Shown: positions 11,546 to 20,327 of the stretch, piece after piece
Numbering within the stretch: the first letter of the stretch is position 1
How the letters are laid out: the number at the start of each line of letters is the position of its first letter
NCBI GenBank assembly: GCA_933822405.4
Contig: CAKOGP040002225.1
Location: 1 to 46,660, forward strand
Direction: 5' to 3'
Source: Cylindrotheca closterium
Taxonomy: Eukaryota; Bacillariophyta; Bacillariophyceae; Bacillariales; Bacillariaceae
Length of the DNA: 46,660 nucleotides
Notes under the pieces: model-generated
Databases searched by the model: none
The model's input: only the letters and a program-made list of their open reading frames with translations
Told to the model about the DNA's origin: nothing
Made by a program: the position numbers and the translations under genes

Positions 11546-11980
11546 ATGGTGTCTCCCAAGCGACCCACTAGAAGAGTAGAATCATCTTCTTCCAACTCCT
11601 ACATGGTATTCTTTGTCAAGGTTCTATTCGTGCTTGTCATCCTATTCATGCTGCCGTCCATGGTGGAGGGAGGCTCCCGAAGGCGGAGACGAGAAAAGAA
11701 GAACCGCCGGTCCAATGCCAAGACGGCGATTGTCTACCGTAGGCGATTGGATTGTGAAGCGGATTGTATGGAGCGTATCATCTACGCCGAAGAGGCCATG
11801 AATTGCATTCAAGAGTGCGTGAGTCCCACCTGCTTTCAAGAGATTTACGAGACACCCTTGGAGCCAGGAGAAATTGACTTGAACAAGGCGAAACGGTTAC
11901 AAACTTGTGCCGAACAGGAAGTAGTTGATACTAGAAAGGTGGAACGACAAAAGAAGAAAGAGGAGAAGGAAAATCAGTGA
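11546..11980 (+). CDS. Small Cys-rich signal-anchor protein
   Basis: This single-exon frame encodes 144 aa from an ATG about 345 bp from the divergent membrane-protein gene. One hydrophobic segment (YMVFFVKVLFVLVILFML, about residues 19-36) is followed by a very basic stretch, so it is a signal anchor or an uncleaved signal peptide. The rest carries paired cysteines in the order CxxxC, CxxxC, CFQE and a last C, with a PLEPGEID motif between them. The C-terminus is charged (Lys/Glu). I believe this Cys pattern recurs in other diatoms, but I cannot name a function. It probably faces the ER or Golgi lumen. Confidence 0.75.
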   Translation: MVSPKRPTRRVESSSSNSYMVFFVKVLFVLVILFMLPSMVEGGSRRRRREKKNRRSNAKTAIVYRRRLDCEADCMERIIYAEEAMNCIQECVSPTCFQEIYETPLEPGEIDLNKAKRLQTCAEQEVVDTRKVERQKKKEEKENQ

Positions 11981-12413
11981 TCGAATTTGGTAACATCAAA
12001 ATGCAAGGAGAAACTTATTTTGGTCCATAGACGATTAAGATCTTCAGTCCTGAAGGCAACTTGAAACTGATTCGTCAGATTTACCACAATAAGGTCAAGA
12101 AATCCAATGCCACCGCCTATTCATTGCAGAGAAGAAGATGCCAAGTTTCACACTATCGGCGGACATATTGCAGATGAGACGATGAATAAGGCAAGTGTAC
12201 GCGTTTGTCTCCTTTGCAGACTCGAGGAGATGCGGCAGGAAGGAGTGACGTATTAATATAATCACATCAGTTGTCATATTCACATTATTTTAAATTTTAT
12301 AATAGGGCTGGCATTAAAGAAGAATGAAGGACAATTTTTTAAAAATTTATAGTTTGAAGTTGCTAGCATTCCAATCTATACAGTTCATGTATATTTTCTT
12401 CATTCTATTGCCA
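11981..12413. other. AT-rich intergenic, no gene seen
   Basis: The region lies between the stops of two convergent genes. It is AT-rich, with aattttttaaaaatttat near 12331-12350. I see no coding frame, RNA gene or repeat in it. It presumably holds both 3' untranslated regions. Confidence 0.6.
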
Positions 12414-14384
12414 TTATGACGATGATGATGATGATGATGATGATAACGGCTTGGCCATTGGTTTCAATGGCCACTGAGCTCGTTTCTTCACCCTCCCAAA
12501 CATGAATCGTGAGGGAGGGGACCACTTTCGACTACTCAGCTCTCGCAAGAATTGGGGAAAGAGCTGTTTGCATTCTCTTTGGGTAGCTTCCAAAATGTCC
12601 CAGCATTGTTGGGATCGTATCTCATCTTCCCAACACGACGATTCGTCGTCGTCGTCTTGCGAGCGTTTGGATTGGAGCAAGAGGAGTTTCTCACGGAGTA
12701 TCGTCAATGCCAGTGTACTCTTGACAATATCCGCATTGGAGGCATCTTCATGTAGTACAATATGACAATATTCTTGAATGGAAGGTTTGGAAAAGAACAA
12801 GGATCGGAGTTTTGGCTTTTTCATGTTGGGTCCAATGACAAGTAAGAATCGTTCGCTTTCAAATATTTGCAAGAGTCGTTCCAATTCTTGACCAGACAGC
12901 TTGGCCCGTCCAAGAGAACCAAAGGCCAAGGCACGGCGGGACAAGTGTTTGGGAGGCCAAAAGATTCGTTCGTTGTTGCTAATGGCTTCGGGTGTGGGCA
13001 CGGACGATTCCACCGCCTCTGCCTTATTGGACGACTTCTTTTCATGTTTCATCGTAATTGCTCCGCTGGCTCCACCATTCACCTTGATCTTTGCAGGAGC
13101 AGTAGGCAAAGATGGTACGAGGAACGACTCTGGCTGAGCTCGCACAAAGTTCCGAATGATTTGTTCCAATCGTTCAAAATTCAAGACTCTGAATTGGACC
13201 GACCGAATCTCATGATACATGGAAAATATTTCCATAAATTGGAGCCCTAGATAGGTCAAGACCACACTGGACACGGCCGTCCCCACGACGCTTTTGGCAA
13301 GAAAGACTCCGCTCGCAATTCCCATCAAGTCCACAATGGCAATCTGCGCTTCCCCCTTGGCCGTGATATCCCCAATATTCTCGCGGGTCCCATCCCGAAA
13401 GGAATTGTACAACGAGGTTCGTGTCGACGAACTTGTCAGCATGGCAATCTGTTTGCAGCAATTGGCCAAGGTGGCCCACAGTAGAAACAATTGCGGCATC
13501 ATGTACGTCAAAATTTCCAAAAAGTTGCCCACGGCAAACAAAAGGCTGGCTCGGAACCTCCACCGTTTGGCATCCGAATCAAATCGGCGTCCCATTTGCG
13601 AGGCCCACAGCATGCGTGCCATTTTGCCCAGGGCATCTTTGAGTACCCAATTCAAGGCGGCACTGACGCCCAATTTGGAAGAGGATTTGATGCCCAATCC
13701 TAACAATAGGGATTGCGTTCCAATCACGTGCAAATTGGCATTGACAAAACGTTGCAAACAGCGCCATCGCATGTATTGAAAATAAGATTCATTGACACCT
13801 TCCGGAATAAATGCTGATGACAACATTGGTTTTAGTAAGGACATGACAGTGATGCGTTTTCGTTGAATTTGATGGGTGGGTTCGATTGCTATAAAACGTT
13901 CTTCTGTTGGGTCGTATTGGAGGGGTGTTCGTTGGTTGGTTTGGACATCGACTTCATTGAGCCAAGATGGAAATTCATCAGTTATTGTTGTATCATTGTC
14001 ATCGCCATTTGATCGTATTGTAGTGTCATCATCGCTGGAGCTTTTGTCCATGTTGTTGCTAGCCGCATGGAGTCGCCTGGAGAATCCCTTCTTAGTTCGG
14101 TACGGATGATGGTCTTGGTGGGTGCGTCTTATGGAACATCTTAGATGGTTGTGGATCATGTTGTTGTGATGTAATGATTGCAGAATTTGTCGTTGTTGTT
14201 GATGATGTTGTTGATGATGATGCCGTATTCTGGGTATTGTCGCCTTTGATATAACGGAATTGCCATTGTGGAATGCGGATACCGTCTTTGCCATGCTACA
14301 GGAACCAATGAGAAGAATCAGACAAGCATTGGATTTCGGCCGTCCATCACCATTTCCCCGTGCATTGTGTGATACAGATTTCAT
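12414..14384 (-). CDS. RUS family (DUF647) protein, likely plastid
   Basis: A single exon encodes 656 aa. The N-terminal 40 residues hold a hydrophobic stretch (ACLILLIGSCSMAKTVSAF) ending in a diatom-type A-F motif, followed by His/Gln-rich low-complexity sequence. This suggests plastid targeting. The core from about residue 190 to 400 matches the RUS/DUF647 family: SAFIPEGVNESY, then LNWVLKDALGKMARMLWASQ, then the membrane-prone FLEILTYMMPQLFLLWATL and DLMGIASGVFLA. In plants RUS proteins act in UV-B sensing and auxin transport, and the molecular activity is not settled. The C-terminus ends in a serine run encoded by a (GAT)n microsatellite at 12418-12444. It is divergent from the FkbM gene. 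Confidence 0.8.
   Translation of the reverse strand: MKSVSHNARGNGDGRPKSNACLILLIGSCSMAKTVSAFHNGNSVISKATIPRIRHHHQQHHQQQRQILQSLHHNNMIHNHLRCSIRRTHQDHHPYRTKKGFSRRLHAASNNMDKSSSDDDTTIRSNGDDNDTTITDEFPSWLNEVDVQTNQRTPLQYDPTEERFIAIEPTHQIQRKRITVMSLLKPMLSSAFIPEGVNESYFQYMRWRCLQRFVNANLHVIGTQSLLLGLGIKSSSKLGVSAALNWVLKDALGKMARMLWASQMGRRFDSDAKRWRFRASLLFAVGNFLEILTYMMPQLFLLWATLANCCKQIAMLTSSSTRTSLYNSFRDGTRENIGDITAKGEAQIAIVDLMGIASGVFLAKSVVGTAVSSVVLTYLGLQFMEIFSMYHEIRSVQFRVLNFERLEQIIRNFVRAQPESFLVPSLPTAPAKIKVNGGASGAITMKHEKKSSNKAEAVESSVPTPEAISNNERIFWPPKHLSRRALAFGSLGRAKLSGQELERLLQIFESERFLLVIGPNMKKPKLRSLFFSKPSIQEYCHIVLHEDASNADIVKSTLALTILREKLLLLQSKRSQDDDDESSCWEDEIRSQQCWDILEATQRECKQLFPQFLRELSSRKWSPPSRFMFGRVKKRAQWPLKPMAKPLSSSSSSSSS
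12418..12444. repeat. Trinucleotide microsatellite within coding sequence
   Basis: About nine copies of gat/atg lie on the plus strand. They read as a serine run at the very C-terminus of the RUS protein and are likely variable in length between alleles. Confidence 0.85.
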
Positions 14385-15095
14385 TATCCTTGTTTTGGAT
14401 GTACGGTACCGTAGGTATGAATAATCTAAACAAACCTTGTCTTGGATGTTGATGAAAAAATCTACAAGAAAAAGGTTGATCTGATGATGACGAAGCCTGA
14501 AGGGAGTGACGTTTGTAGAGGATGGAACGAACTTTTCACTTTGTTTCTGTTGGGATAGAGAGGAAGTATTAGTCCTATTATATCAGTACTCTTACTGATA
14601 TCAAATCTGTCTCTCTCTTGTCGATTGAACTCGGGGAAAAAGCCTTTGGTTGAGGGTGGGTCAAGCTGTCAATGATGATGCAAACGACGTGTGCGCGGCA
14701 TGCAGACACCGCAACGGCAATCAAATCCAAAATTGAAAATACCGGCGGTAGATCCTTCCGTGAACTTTCATCGGTTTGGCAGCCAGCATCACGGTTGGAG
14801 GACAGATGATGTTTTGGTCGAAGGGGTCGTCAAAGCATTTTCCATTGCGTGACATTTGACATTTGACAATAAAACCGCAAATAATCATATGCAGTCATTG
14901 TATTACATCATTCATTATTCTTGCCACCAGCAGAAAGATTCCAACATACTGTATCTGCAACCACTGGACTACGCTCTCTATTGCACAATCTCTAATCTTG
15001 CTACTGTATCCTCAATTACAGATTCATCGATCATACGATACATATCATAGACAAGACACAACAAGACACAACAAGACACAACGACAGAAATAAAA
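14385..15095. promoter_or_regulatory. Shared upstream region of two divergent genes
   Basis: This 711-bp gap separates the start of the RUS gene (minus) from the start of the methyltransferase gene (plus). It must contain both promoters. Visible landmarks are a tandem 10-mer, acaagacaca, three times at 15051-15080 just before the methyltransferase ATG, and an inverted tatcagtac/gatat patch near 14580-14605. I cannot identify a TATA box with confidence. Confidence 0.45.
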
Positions 15096-16211
15096 ATGGT
15101 GGCACCAACCTCCAAAAAGAAACAATCCAAATCCAAATCCAAGTCCAAACCGGCTCGACTCATCCAAGGAGTTCTGATAGTATTGTTAGGATTGGTAATG
15201 CTTATAGTCCTTGGTGGTTCCAAAGATGAGATTGAAAATGCCACCACCACCACCACCACTACGAATGGTGCTGGATCCAACACGTTGATTAGCATGGGCC
15301 ATTGGGATTGGCATCCCATGGTCCGTACACAATCGGGACCCGGTTGGCAACTGTGGAATGCCACTGCCCCTATGATTCTTGTAGATGACCATACGAAATG
15401 GGCCAAATGTCGTTGGACTACGTTCAAGGCGACCAATGGTCAGACGGCCCAAATGTGCGTCCATTACGGAGATGCCGTGTCTCGGGCCATTATCAATCGA
15501 GGGCGGTGGGCGGATTGCGATATATTGACTCAACAGTTTGAAGAAACACATCCAAACAAGCAGCACAAAATATACATGGACGTCGGTGCCAACATTGGAG
15601 CCTGTGTCTTGCAAATGCTCTTTACGACCGAGTCTCCTGTCATTGCCTTTGAACCGGAACCCATGAATTTGTTCTGTCTTACCAATACCATCATGAGGTT
15701 GGAACCGAGGTATCGAGATCGATTCTTGTTGTTTCCCTTTGCGGTCTCGGATGCTCCAGGGACGACTCAAATTCAAGCCCAAGTGGGAGACATGGGGAAT
15801 GCCTTTTTGGGCGATGTCAAGGCGGGAGACAAGGACAAGCGGAAAGATAACAATGAGGAGGAGGAAGAAGAAGAAGAGGAAAAGTTCAAACGATCCGTCC
15901 AAGTGCCAGTCGAAGCGTTGGACAATGTGATCATTGCAACAGCTGGGGAAGACATTGCACTGATGAAATTACACGCCCAAGGACACGAATGTCAAGTCTT
16001 GAATGGGATGCCCAACTTGGTGACCCACATCCATGCGATTCATACCGAAATATACAAGACGTCCTTGGAATTGCAAGGATGTTCTTCTGATGCTTACATG
16101 AAACAATTGGAACAAGCGGGATTTGAAATTCAACACAAACAAAAATTCTTGTTGGACGAAGAACAACAAGGAAAATCAGAAGTCTTGGCACTCAACAAGA
16201 ACATGAAGTGA
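15096..16211 (+). CDS. FkbM-type methyltransferase, type II membrane protein
   Basis: A single exon encodes 371 aa. A Lys/Ser-rich start is followed by one hydrophobic segment (IQGVLIVLLGLVMLIVLGG, about residues 26-44), which suggests a type II Golgi or ER membrane protein. The catalytic part has the SAM-binding motif MDVGANIGACVLQM, then AFEPEP and PFAVSDAPG, and ends with VEALDN ... MKLHAQGHECQVLNG, the order seen in FkbM methyltransferases. Members methylate sugar or other hydroxyl groups; the substrate here is unknown. An acidic Glu run (about residues 250-258) interrupts the region between the SAM motif and the C-terminal strands. That insert is unusual but in frame. Confidence 0.82.
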   Translation: MVAPTSKKKQSKSKSKSKPARLIQGVLIVLLGLVMLIVLGGSKDEIENATTTTTTTNGAGSNTLISMGHWDWHPMVRTQSGPGWQLWNATAPMILVDDHTKWAKCRWTTFKATNGQTAQMCVHYGDAVSRAIINRGRWADCDILTQQFEETHPNKQHKIYMDVGANIGACVLQMLFTTESPVIAFEPEPMNLFCLTNTIMRLEPRYRDRFLLFPFAVSDAPGTTQIQAQVGDMGNAFLGDVKAGDKDKRKDNNEEEEEEEEEKFKRSVQVPVEALDNVIIATAGEDIALMKLHAQGHECQVLNGMPNLVTHIHAIHTEIYKTSLELQGCSSDAYMKQLEQAGFEIQHKQKFLLDEEQQGKSEVLALNKNMK

Positions 16212-17047
16212 ATGAAAAAGACTATACTTTTGGTGATGCTGCAAACTACTTTTTGCAGTGTCTGATGCTGGAAAGTCTGGTTTGAAACAAACAAACAAAC
16301 AAACAAACAAACAAAACAACAATGGCAGAGACCCAAAACTAGTCTGATCTCATTGGAGAGCAATTCGTGGCGGGTTTGCTTTTTTTCTTCTTGTGTCGAA
16401 AAGGGAAGGCGCATTCTTGCCGTCAAAGCTTGATGCTGATGGAGTTGTTCAAAGCAGACTGTTATTGTTGCAGCAGGTACTAGGTACATGTACTATACAA
16501 TAGGCGGATTGGAGAATGTGTAGTTAGCTTGGCTACATATCGGATGTATATATGTATCATATGTACTATATATATATGTCTATCATTCATTGCAGAATGA
16601 ATGGTCAGGGTCGCCATGTACCGGTATCTACATTTCCAAACCAAAATATTGAAATTTCAAAATAAAGAAAGATGCTGCAATGTCATCATGTATTGGATAG
16701 ATGGTTTGCTGCTGCTGGTGCTGCTGTCCCAAAGAGCATCAATCGACTAGTCCTGATCTTGAACGAAAGAAGACGGTTCTGATCCTTTTGTGTGCTGTTA
16801 ACTACTGTAGTGGCAGACAGCAGCTCATTAGACAATCTTTTTTAAGCGGCATCTTTGGATGTATACCACCACCACCATGGGTCGGCCAGTTTCGACTTAC
16901 CTTTTTTGATTATTCAAAAAGGTGACTTTAGACTGAGAATGGGAGATCCCGTCGCCCCTTCCATACAGGGTACCTGGTACAGTACCGGTACTGTACTACC
17001 GGTATGACTTTTGGGCATACGGTACTACAGCAGTACCGGTATACGGA
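16212..17047. other. Intergenic with tetranucleotide repeat, MRLP remnant and GTAC palindromes
   Basis: It contains an (aaac)n tract at about 16286-16315, an AT dinucleotide patch near 16545-16580, and a decayed piece of an MRLP-family gene (listed separately). At 16965-17045 there is a cluster of GGTACC/ACCGGT motifs, including a perfect 20-bp palindrome built from gtacagtacc and its inverse. The cluster abuts hairpin element B. I see no intact gene. Confidence 0.6.
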
Positions 17048-17843
17048 ACAATCATTGGATTCATTCCTTCATCATGATGACGACGGTCGGACGACGGTCG
17101 ACATGCTCAGCAAAATATGAAATAATAATGTCCAATCATCAGTTTATCGAAATTGTGTGTGAGAACACTCCAACGTAGACCGCAGGCACACTGTTCGATT
17201 TCTTTGACTACATTGTGTTACAGACGGACAAAGGCCGAACGGCCTTCGACCGTCAAAAGTTGTTGTCGATGCGCCCAGGCAATGATGCCCAGTTTATCGA
17301 CTGAGATTGAATTCACCCACTTGTGTCGCGGTAATTCAATTTTTCTCTCCCAAACCTCACCCGCCCTGTTGGGCACCGCCTCCATTTTACCATATCGGCG
17401 GTGCCTGGTAGGAAAGCAGATCTCAGTAATACCGCACACGGGATTTCTGAGATTGGTCGAACGAATCGAGTCTATTACTCGATCAGTTCGACCCGCTTCA
17501 CACCACAACCCACCAGCTACACACCAAGACAAAATACTACGAACACACACACGGAGGACGGCAGTAGGCTATCTTAGATAGGTCAAGAAATACAGTAGGT
17601 TTTTTTCTTTCTTTCCCTCCCATCACATCCCTGTTGGGCCTTATTGTCTAGATGCATAAATTATGCATGTATCCAAGGCCTAGTAGGCAAGCATGACCAT
17701 GATGCATTTTATTCTCACCTTCCAGAAGACGATCTCGAAGTATTCGAACAACCCCCACCTATTTTTGGTGAAACACTTTTATAAAAAGCTTCATGGTGTG
17801 CGTGCGGCGTGACGGGTGTTTTTTGGAAGGACACGAGTCTCAT
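16670..17843 (-). pseudogene. MRLP-family gene broken by hairpin element B
   Basis: The start (ATG 17843 to about 17725) reads MMRLVSFQKTPVTP ... SRSSSG, matching the first part of the intact 172-aa gene at 30058-30576 (MRLPNN...LQKTPVTP...SRSSSG). A later piece, about 16780-16670, matches the nucleotides of that gene around its VVDSLWDSK and DDIAA segments (gctgtcccaaagag, gatgctgcaatgtcatc). In the intact gene these parts lie about 120 bp apart; here about 900 bp separate them. Most of the extra length is element B. Frameshifts are also present. The gene is therefore dead, and its break marks an insertion. Confidence 0.65.
17048..17700 (+). repeat. Hairpin-array element, copy B (two units)
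   Basis: The left end (aatcattggattc ... gacgacggtcg) matches copy C over about 100 bp. Structured blocks: H1 17231-17246 (aaggccg / cggcctt); H2 17364-17412 (ggcaccgcc / ggcggtgcc, closed by ccctgttg and tggtagg through G-U pairs); H3 17421-17452 (tctcag ... ctgaga); H4 17455-17493 (ggtcgaac ... gttcgacc with an inner tcgag/ctcga); and H5 17567-17582. A second pyrimidine tract then leads to another H2-like hairpin at 17629-17687 with different stem sequence but the same ccctgttggg and ctagtaggcaagca borders. The linker cttcacaccacaacccacca is identical to copy C. No protein is encoded. Confidence 0.75.
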
Positions 17844-17853
17844 CATTTGTTCG

Positions 17854-19251
17854 TCATGGCAGCGTTTGGTCTGATGCCCTTGTGGCGATAGCCCCACCAA
17901 TGTTAGGAACTTCATGGTCGTGGGAAGAAAGTCGAATCCCGTCCTCCGTGTCTACCAAACCAAGTTTCACTGCCGCCTTGGCCCAATAGGAACGCCCAGC
18001 ACCAGATCCCGAAACCTTGGAGGTTAAAAGCTGAGCAAACTGTTGTTTGACTTCATGTGGCATTTGATCACAGAGACCACATTGCATGTGTGTCGAACAC
18101 ATGTTTTGTGCTGCTTGATACAGCCCCAGCAAAGAAGATGGGAAATAGGTGGACCCCTTTTGTCTCTGTTTCACTGGAACATGTGCACAGTGTCGACAGC
18201 GAATTCCAACCTGCCCAAGCGACACTGGCTTGTTTCTTCCTCGAGTGTGTGTCGATATATCGTCACTGGTGGCACAAAAGGCTTGAATTTGAGAGCGCAG
18301 AAAAAATTGATGCTCTGAAAGGATTTCATGGTCCTCCGGCAACGCCAGAACCCTTGCGGGAGAGGAGTCAGATTCCAGTCTCTGTCGCTTTTGCGGCCGT
18401 TGCTGTGAGTCACTCCCCACGCTCACAGTATGCAATACTCGGGGGTTTTGAGCCATCATGAGACCTTGCAATGATGGATCAGTCGTCGTTGCACCAATAG
18501 TAGTAAATCGATTGTTCGAGATAGCAGCAGCAGCAGCAGCAGGAATCGAAGAAGGAAAAAAGCCGGGCATTGGATTTGCCGGCTGTGCCATTAAGATCTG
18601 CTCGAAAATACTATTCATCAACATTGATTGGCTCATGTTCGACAAGGAGTTCTGTAGGTAAACCGATTGCAACAAAAACGACAAAGCGTGTCGCTCTGAT
18701 TGTTGGGACAACTGTACAGAATTCAGCGATGTGGCTACCTGCGATATTTGTGGTATCTGCGGTATTTGCGGTATTTGCGGTAATGCCGCTTGCCGTTGAG
18801 CTTCAATCAAAGAGGGCAGTAGAGCATTTCCACCAAGACTGACCTGTGGAACGCTATGCTGCCCTCTAGCAAGCAATTGGTTTATCATATCTCTCGTGAT
18901 TGTTTGGTCTATTTGTCGTGCTGCAATTAGTGATCAAATACATCGGTAAGAATCAGTCCATCGCAACGGAAACAAGCACTGCTTGCCGACCAAACTTTGC
19001 ACCTACGTGATGAATGCAATGGCGCTCTCTGTACTCCAGCTCCCTCCGGCGACGATGACGATTTTCCGGACAGATTTCTTGGGCCATTACCTACACAAAC
19101 GAGAGAGCATGAATGAATGCCTTTGAGAAACACGAAAAAAGGCTCTGATGTTTGATGTTGAACCGTACCGGTACACATCACTCTGCTTACCATTGGTCCT
19201 AGACTCCATGTTCCTGTCGTCAATCTTGTTGACACTCTTGCTGCCAGGCAT
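17854..19251 (-). CDS. Putative zinc-binding nuclear protein, diatom family
   Basis: Three exons (19251-19191, 19090-19007, 18920-17854) encode about 403 aa. Introns of 100 and 86 bp have clean GT...AG ends and the frame is kept. The middle is Gln/Ile/Pro-rich with a 9-nt tandem repeat (QIPQIPQIPQISQ). The C-terminal 150 residues hold the recognisable module: LSEHQFFLRSQIQAFCA, then RGRNKPVSLGQVGIRCRHC, then STYFPSSLLGLYQAAQNM, then H...CGLC. The Cys/His pattern suggests a metal site. I associate the GQVGIRCRHC...YQAAQNM module with a diatom family of unknown function; a transcription-related role is inference from the Gln-rich region only. Its last codons overlap the upstream region of the broken MRLP copy. 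Confidence 0.8.
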
Positions 19252-19979
19252 TTCATAAATCGAATGTCCAGTATAAACGAGCTCTCTTTGATGTAGCTAC
19301 AAGGAAATTCTTGTGCAATCTACTGCATTATTTCATACAGAAAAGGTGGTTTCCTGTCGTGTTGTGCACCTGGTACAGTAGTGCTTCACCAACAATACTA
19401 TGTCGGCGGGCCAAACCGTTTGATCAGAAGCTACAAAATCACTTAAAGCTGACGAACATGTCCCTAACAAATACAGCTGACGTTGACTGGCAGGGTCGGA
19501 TCCCATAAGTGTTTTACCAAAGCGTTTCAAGAGCTTCGACTTAAGGATATGACGTGCCTTTTTGAACAATTAGAAACTTCGAACTCACCCAAAAGCTGGT
19601 TGAACTGCTTAGTACAACGCGACGACTGTGCAAAATAGCATCGATCCAAATGTCGCAGTCATTCCGAAATTGTGACACTAGTTTTGTTGTTCATTCGTGA
19701 TGCGTTATGAAAACGTCGTGACATTCGGAGAATCATTTTTGCGTGCCTCCGAATCGACGCGTTAAAAATCACAATGCGTGATTGATTTACTGATTGATTC
19801 ACTACAAACGGTACAAAACAAACTGTTTTTGTTTTAGAACTGCGCAGTCTACAGCAGCTTCATTAATCTTGGTCAAAATGCCAAATCACTGAGTCTACGA
19901 TTGCCGCAGTGGTATCCGCGATAAATGCCTTTATTTTACAATTGGTCATCCAGCAACATGCGAGCAAAATTGAACCCAC
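19252..19979. promoter_or_regulatory. Upstream region of the zinc-type gene, duplicated near 30.8 kb
   Basis: From about 19608 to 19975 this sequence matches 30755-31075. The best-conserved block is ccaaatgtcgcagtcatt followed by cgaaattgtgac and ctagttttgttg. A second block is cagcttcattaatc, then a tgg and a run of adenines. No coding frame is evident. It likely held the promoter of the duplicated gene pair. Confidence 0.55.
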
Positions 19980-20327
19980 TCATTCGTGAGGATCTCTTCT
20001 TTGATGGAATGTCGCTCCCCTTCGCCCCGATTCTTCTCTCTCTTCGAGATTCTTTTGCAGACCTTTCTGGTCTCGTCCCATATATGCTTCTAGTCTTGCA
20101 ATATCGATTTCGTCGGACTGGTAGTCAATTGATGAGCTCCTGCTGTTCATAACACCATCATCCATCATTGAGCTGACTCTTTTTGGAAAATCGGAGACGA
20201 CTCGGATGACATTCGATTCCGTACCTGGTGCTTTTCCCACTCGTACTAGAAGAAGAGGGAGATAACAAGCTTTGTGGAGTTCCTGGTGTCCTTTGGACAG
20301 AGGCAATTGTCCCATGGGCAGTCTCAT
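19980..20327 (-). CDS. Possible divergent MRLP-family protein
   Basis: The frame encodes 115 aa from ATG 20327. It starts with MRLP like the intact family member and has SSIDYQSDEIDIARLEAY where that member has FIDYIDDEDDIAASFF. The middle (KACYLPLLLVRVGKAPGT) is not shared, and the C-terminus is charged. It could be a diverged, still coding paralogue or a chance survivor of decay. Similarity rests on two short motifs only. It lies just beyond the duplicated upstream block, on the same strand as the other copies. Confidence 0.35.
   Translation of the reverse strand: MRLPMGQLPLSKGHQELHKACYLPLLLVRVGKAPGTESNVIRVVSDFPKRVSSMMDDGVMNSRSSSIDYQSDEIDIARLEAYMGRDQKGLQKNLEEREESGRRGATFHQRRDPHE

Noticed and set aside
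15186..15902. 238-aa minus-strand frame
   Set aside because: It is a shadow of the FkbM-type gene, whose motifs are clear on the plus strand.
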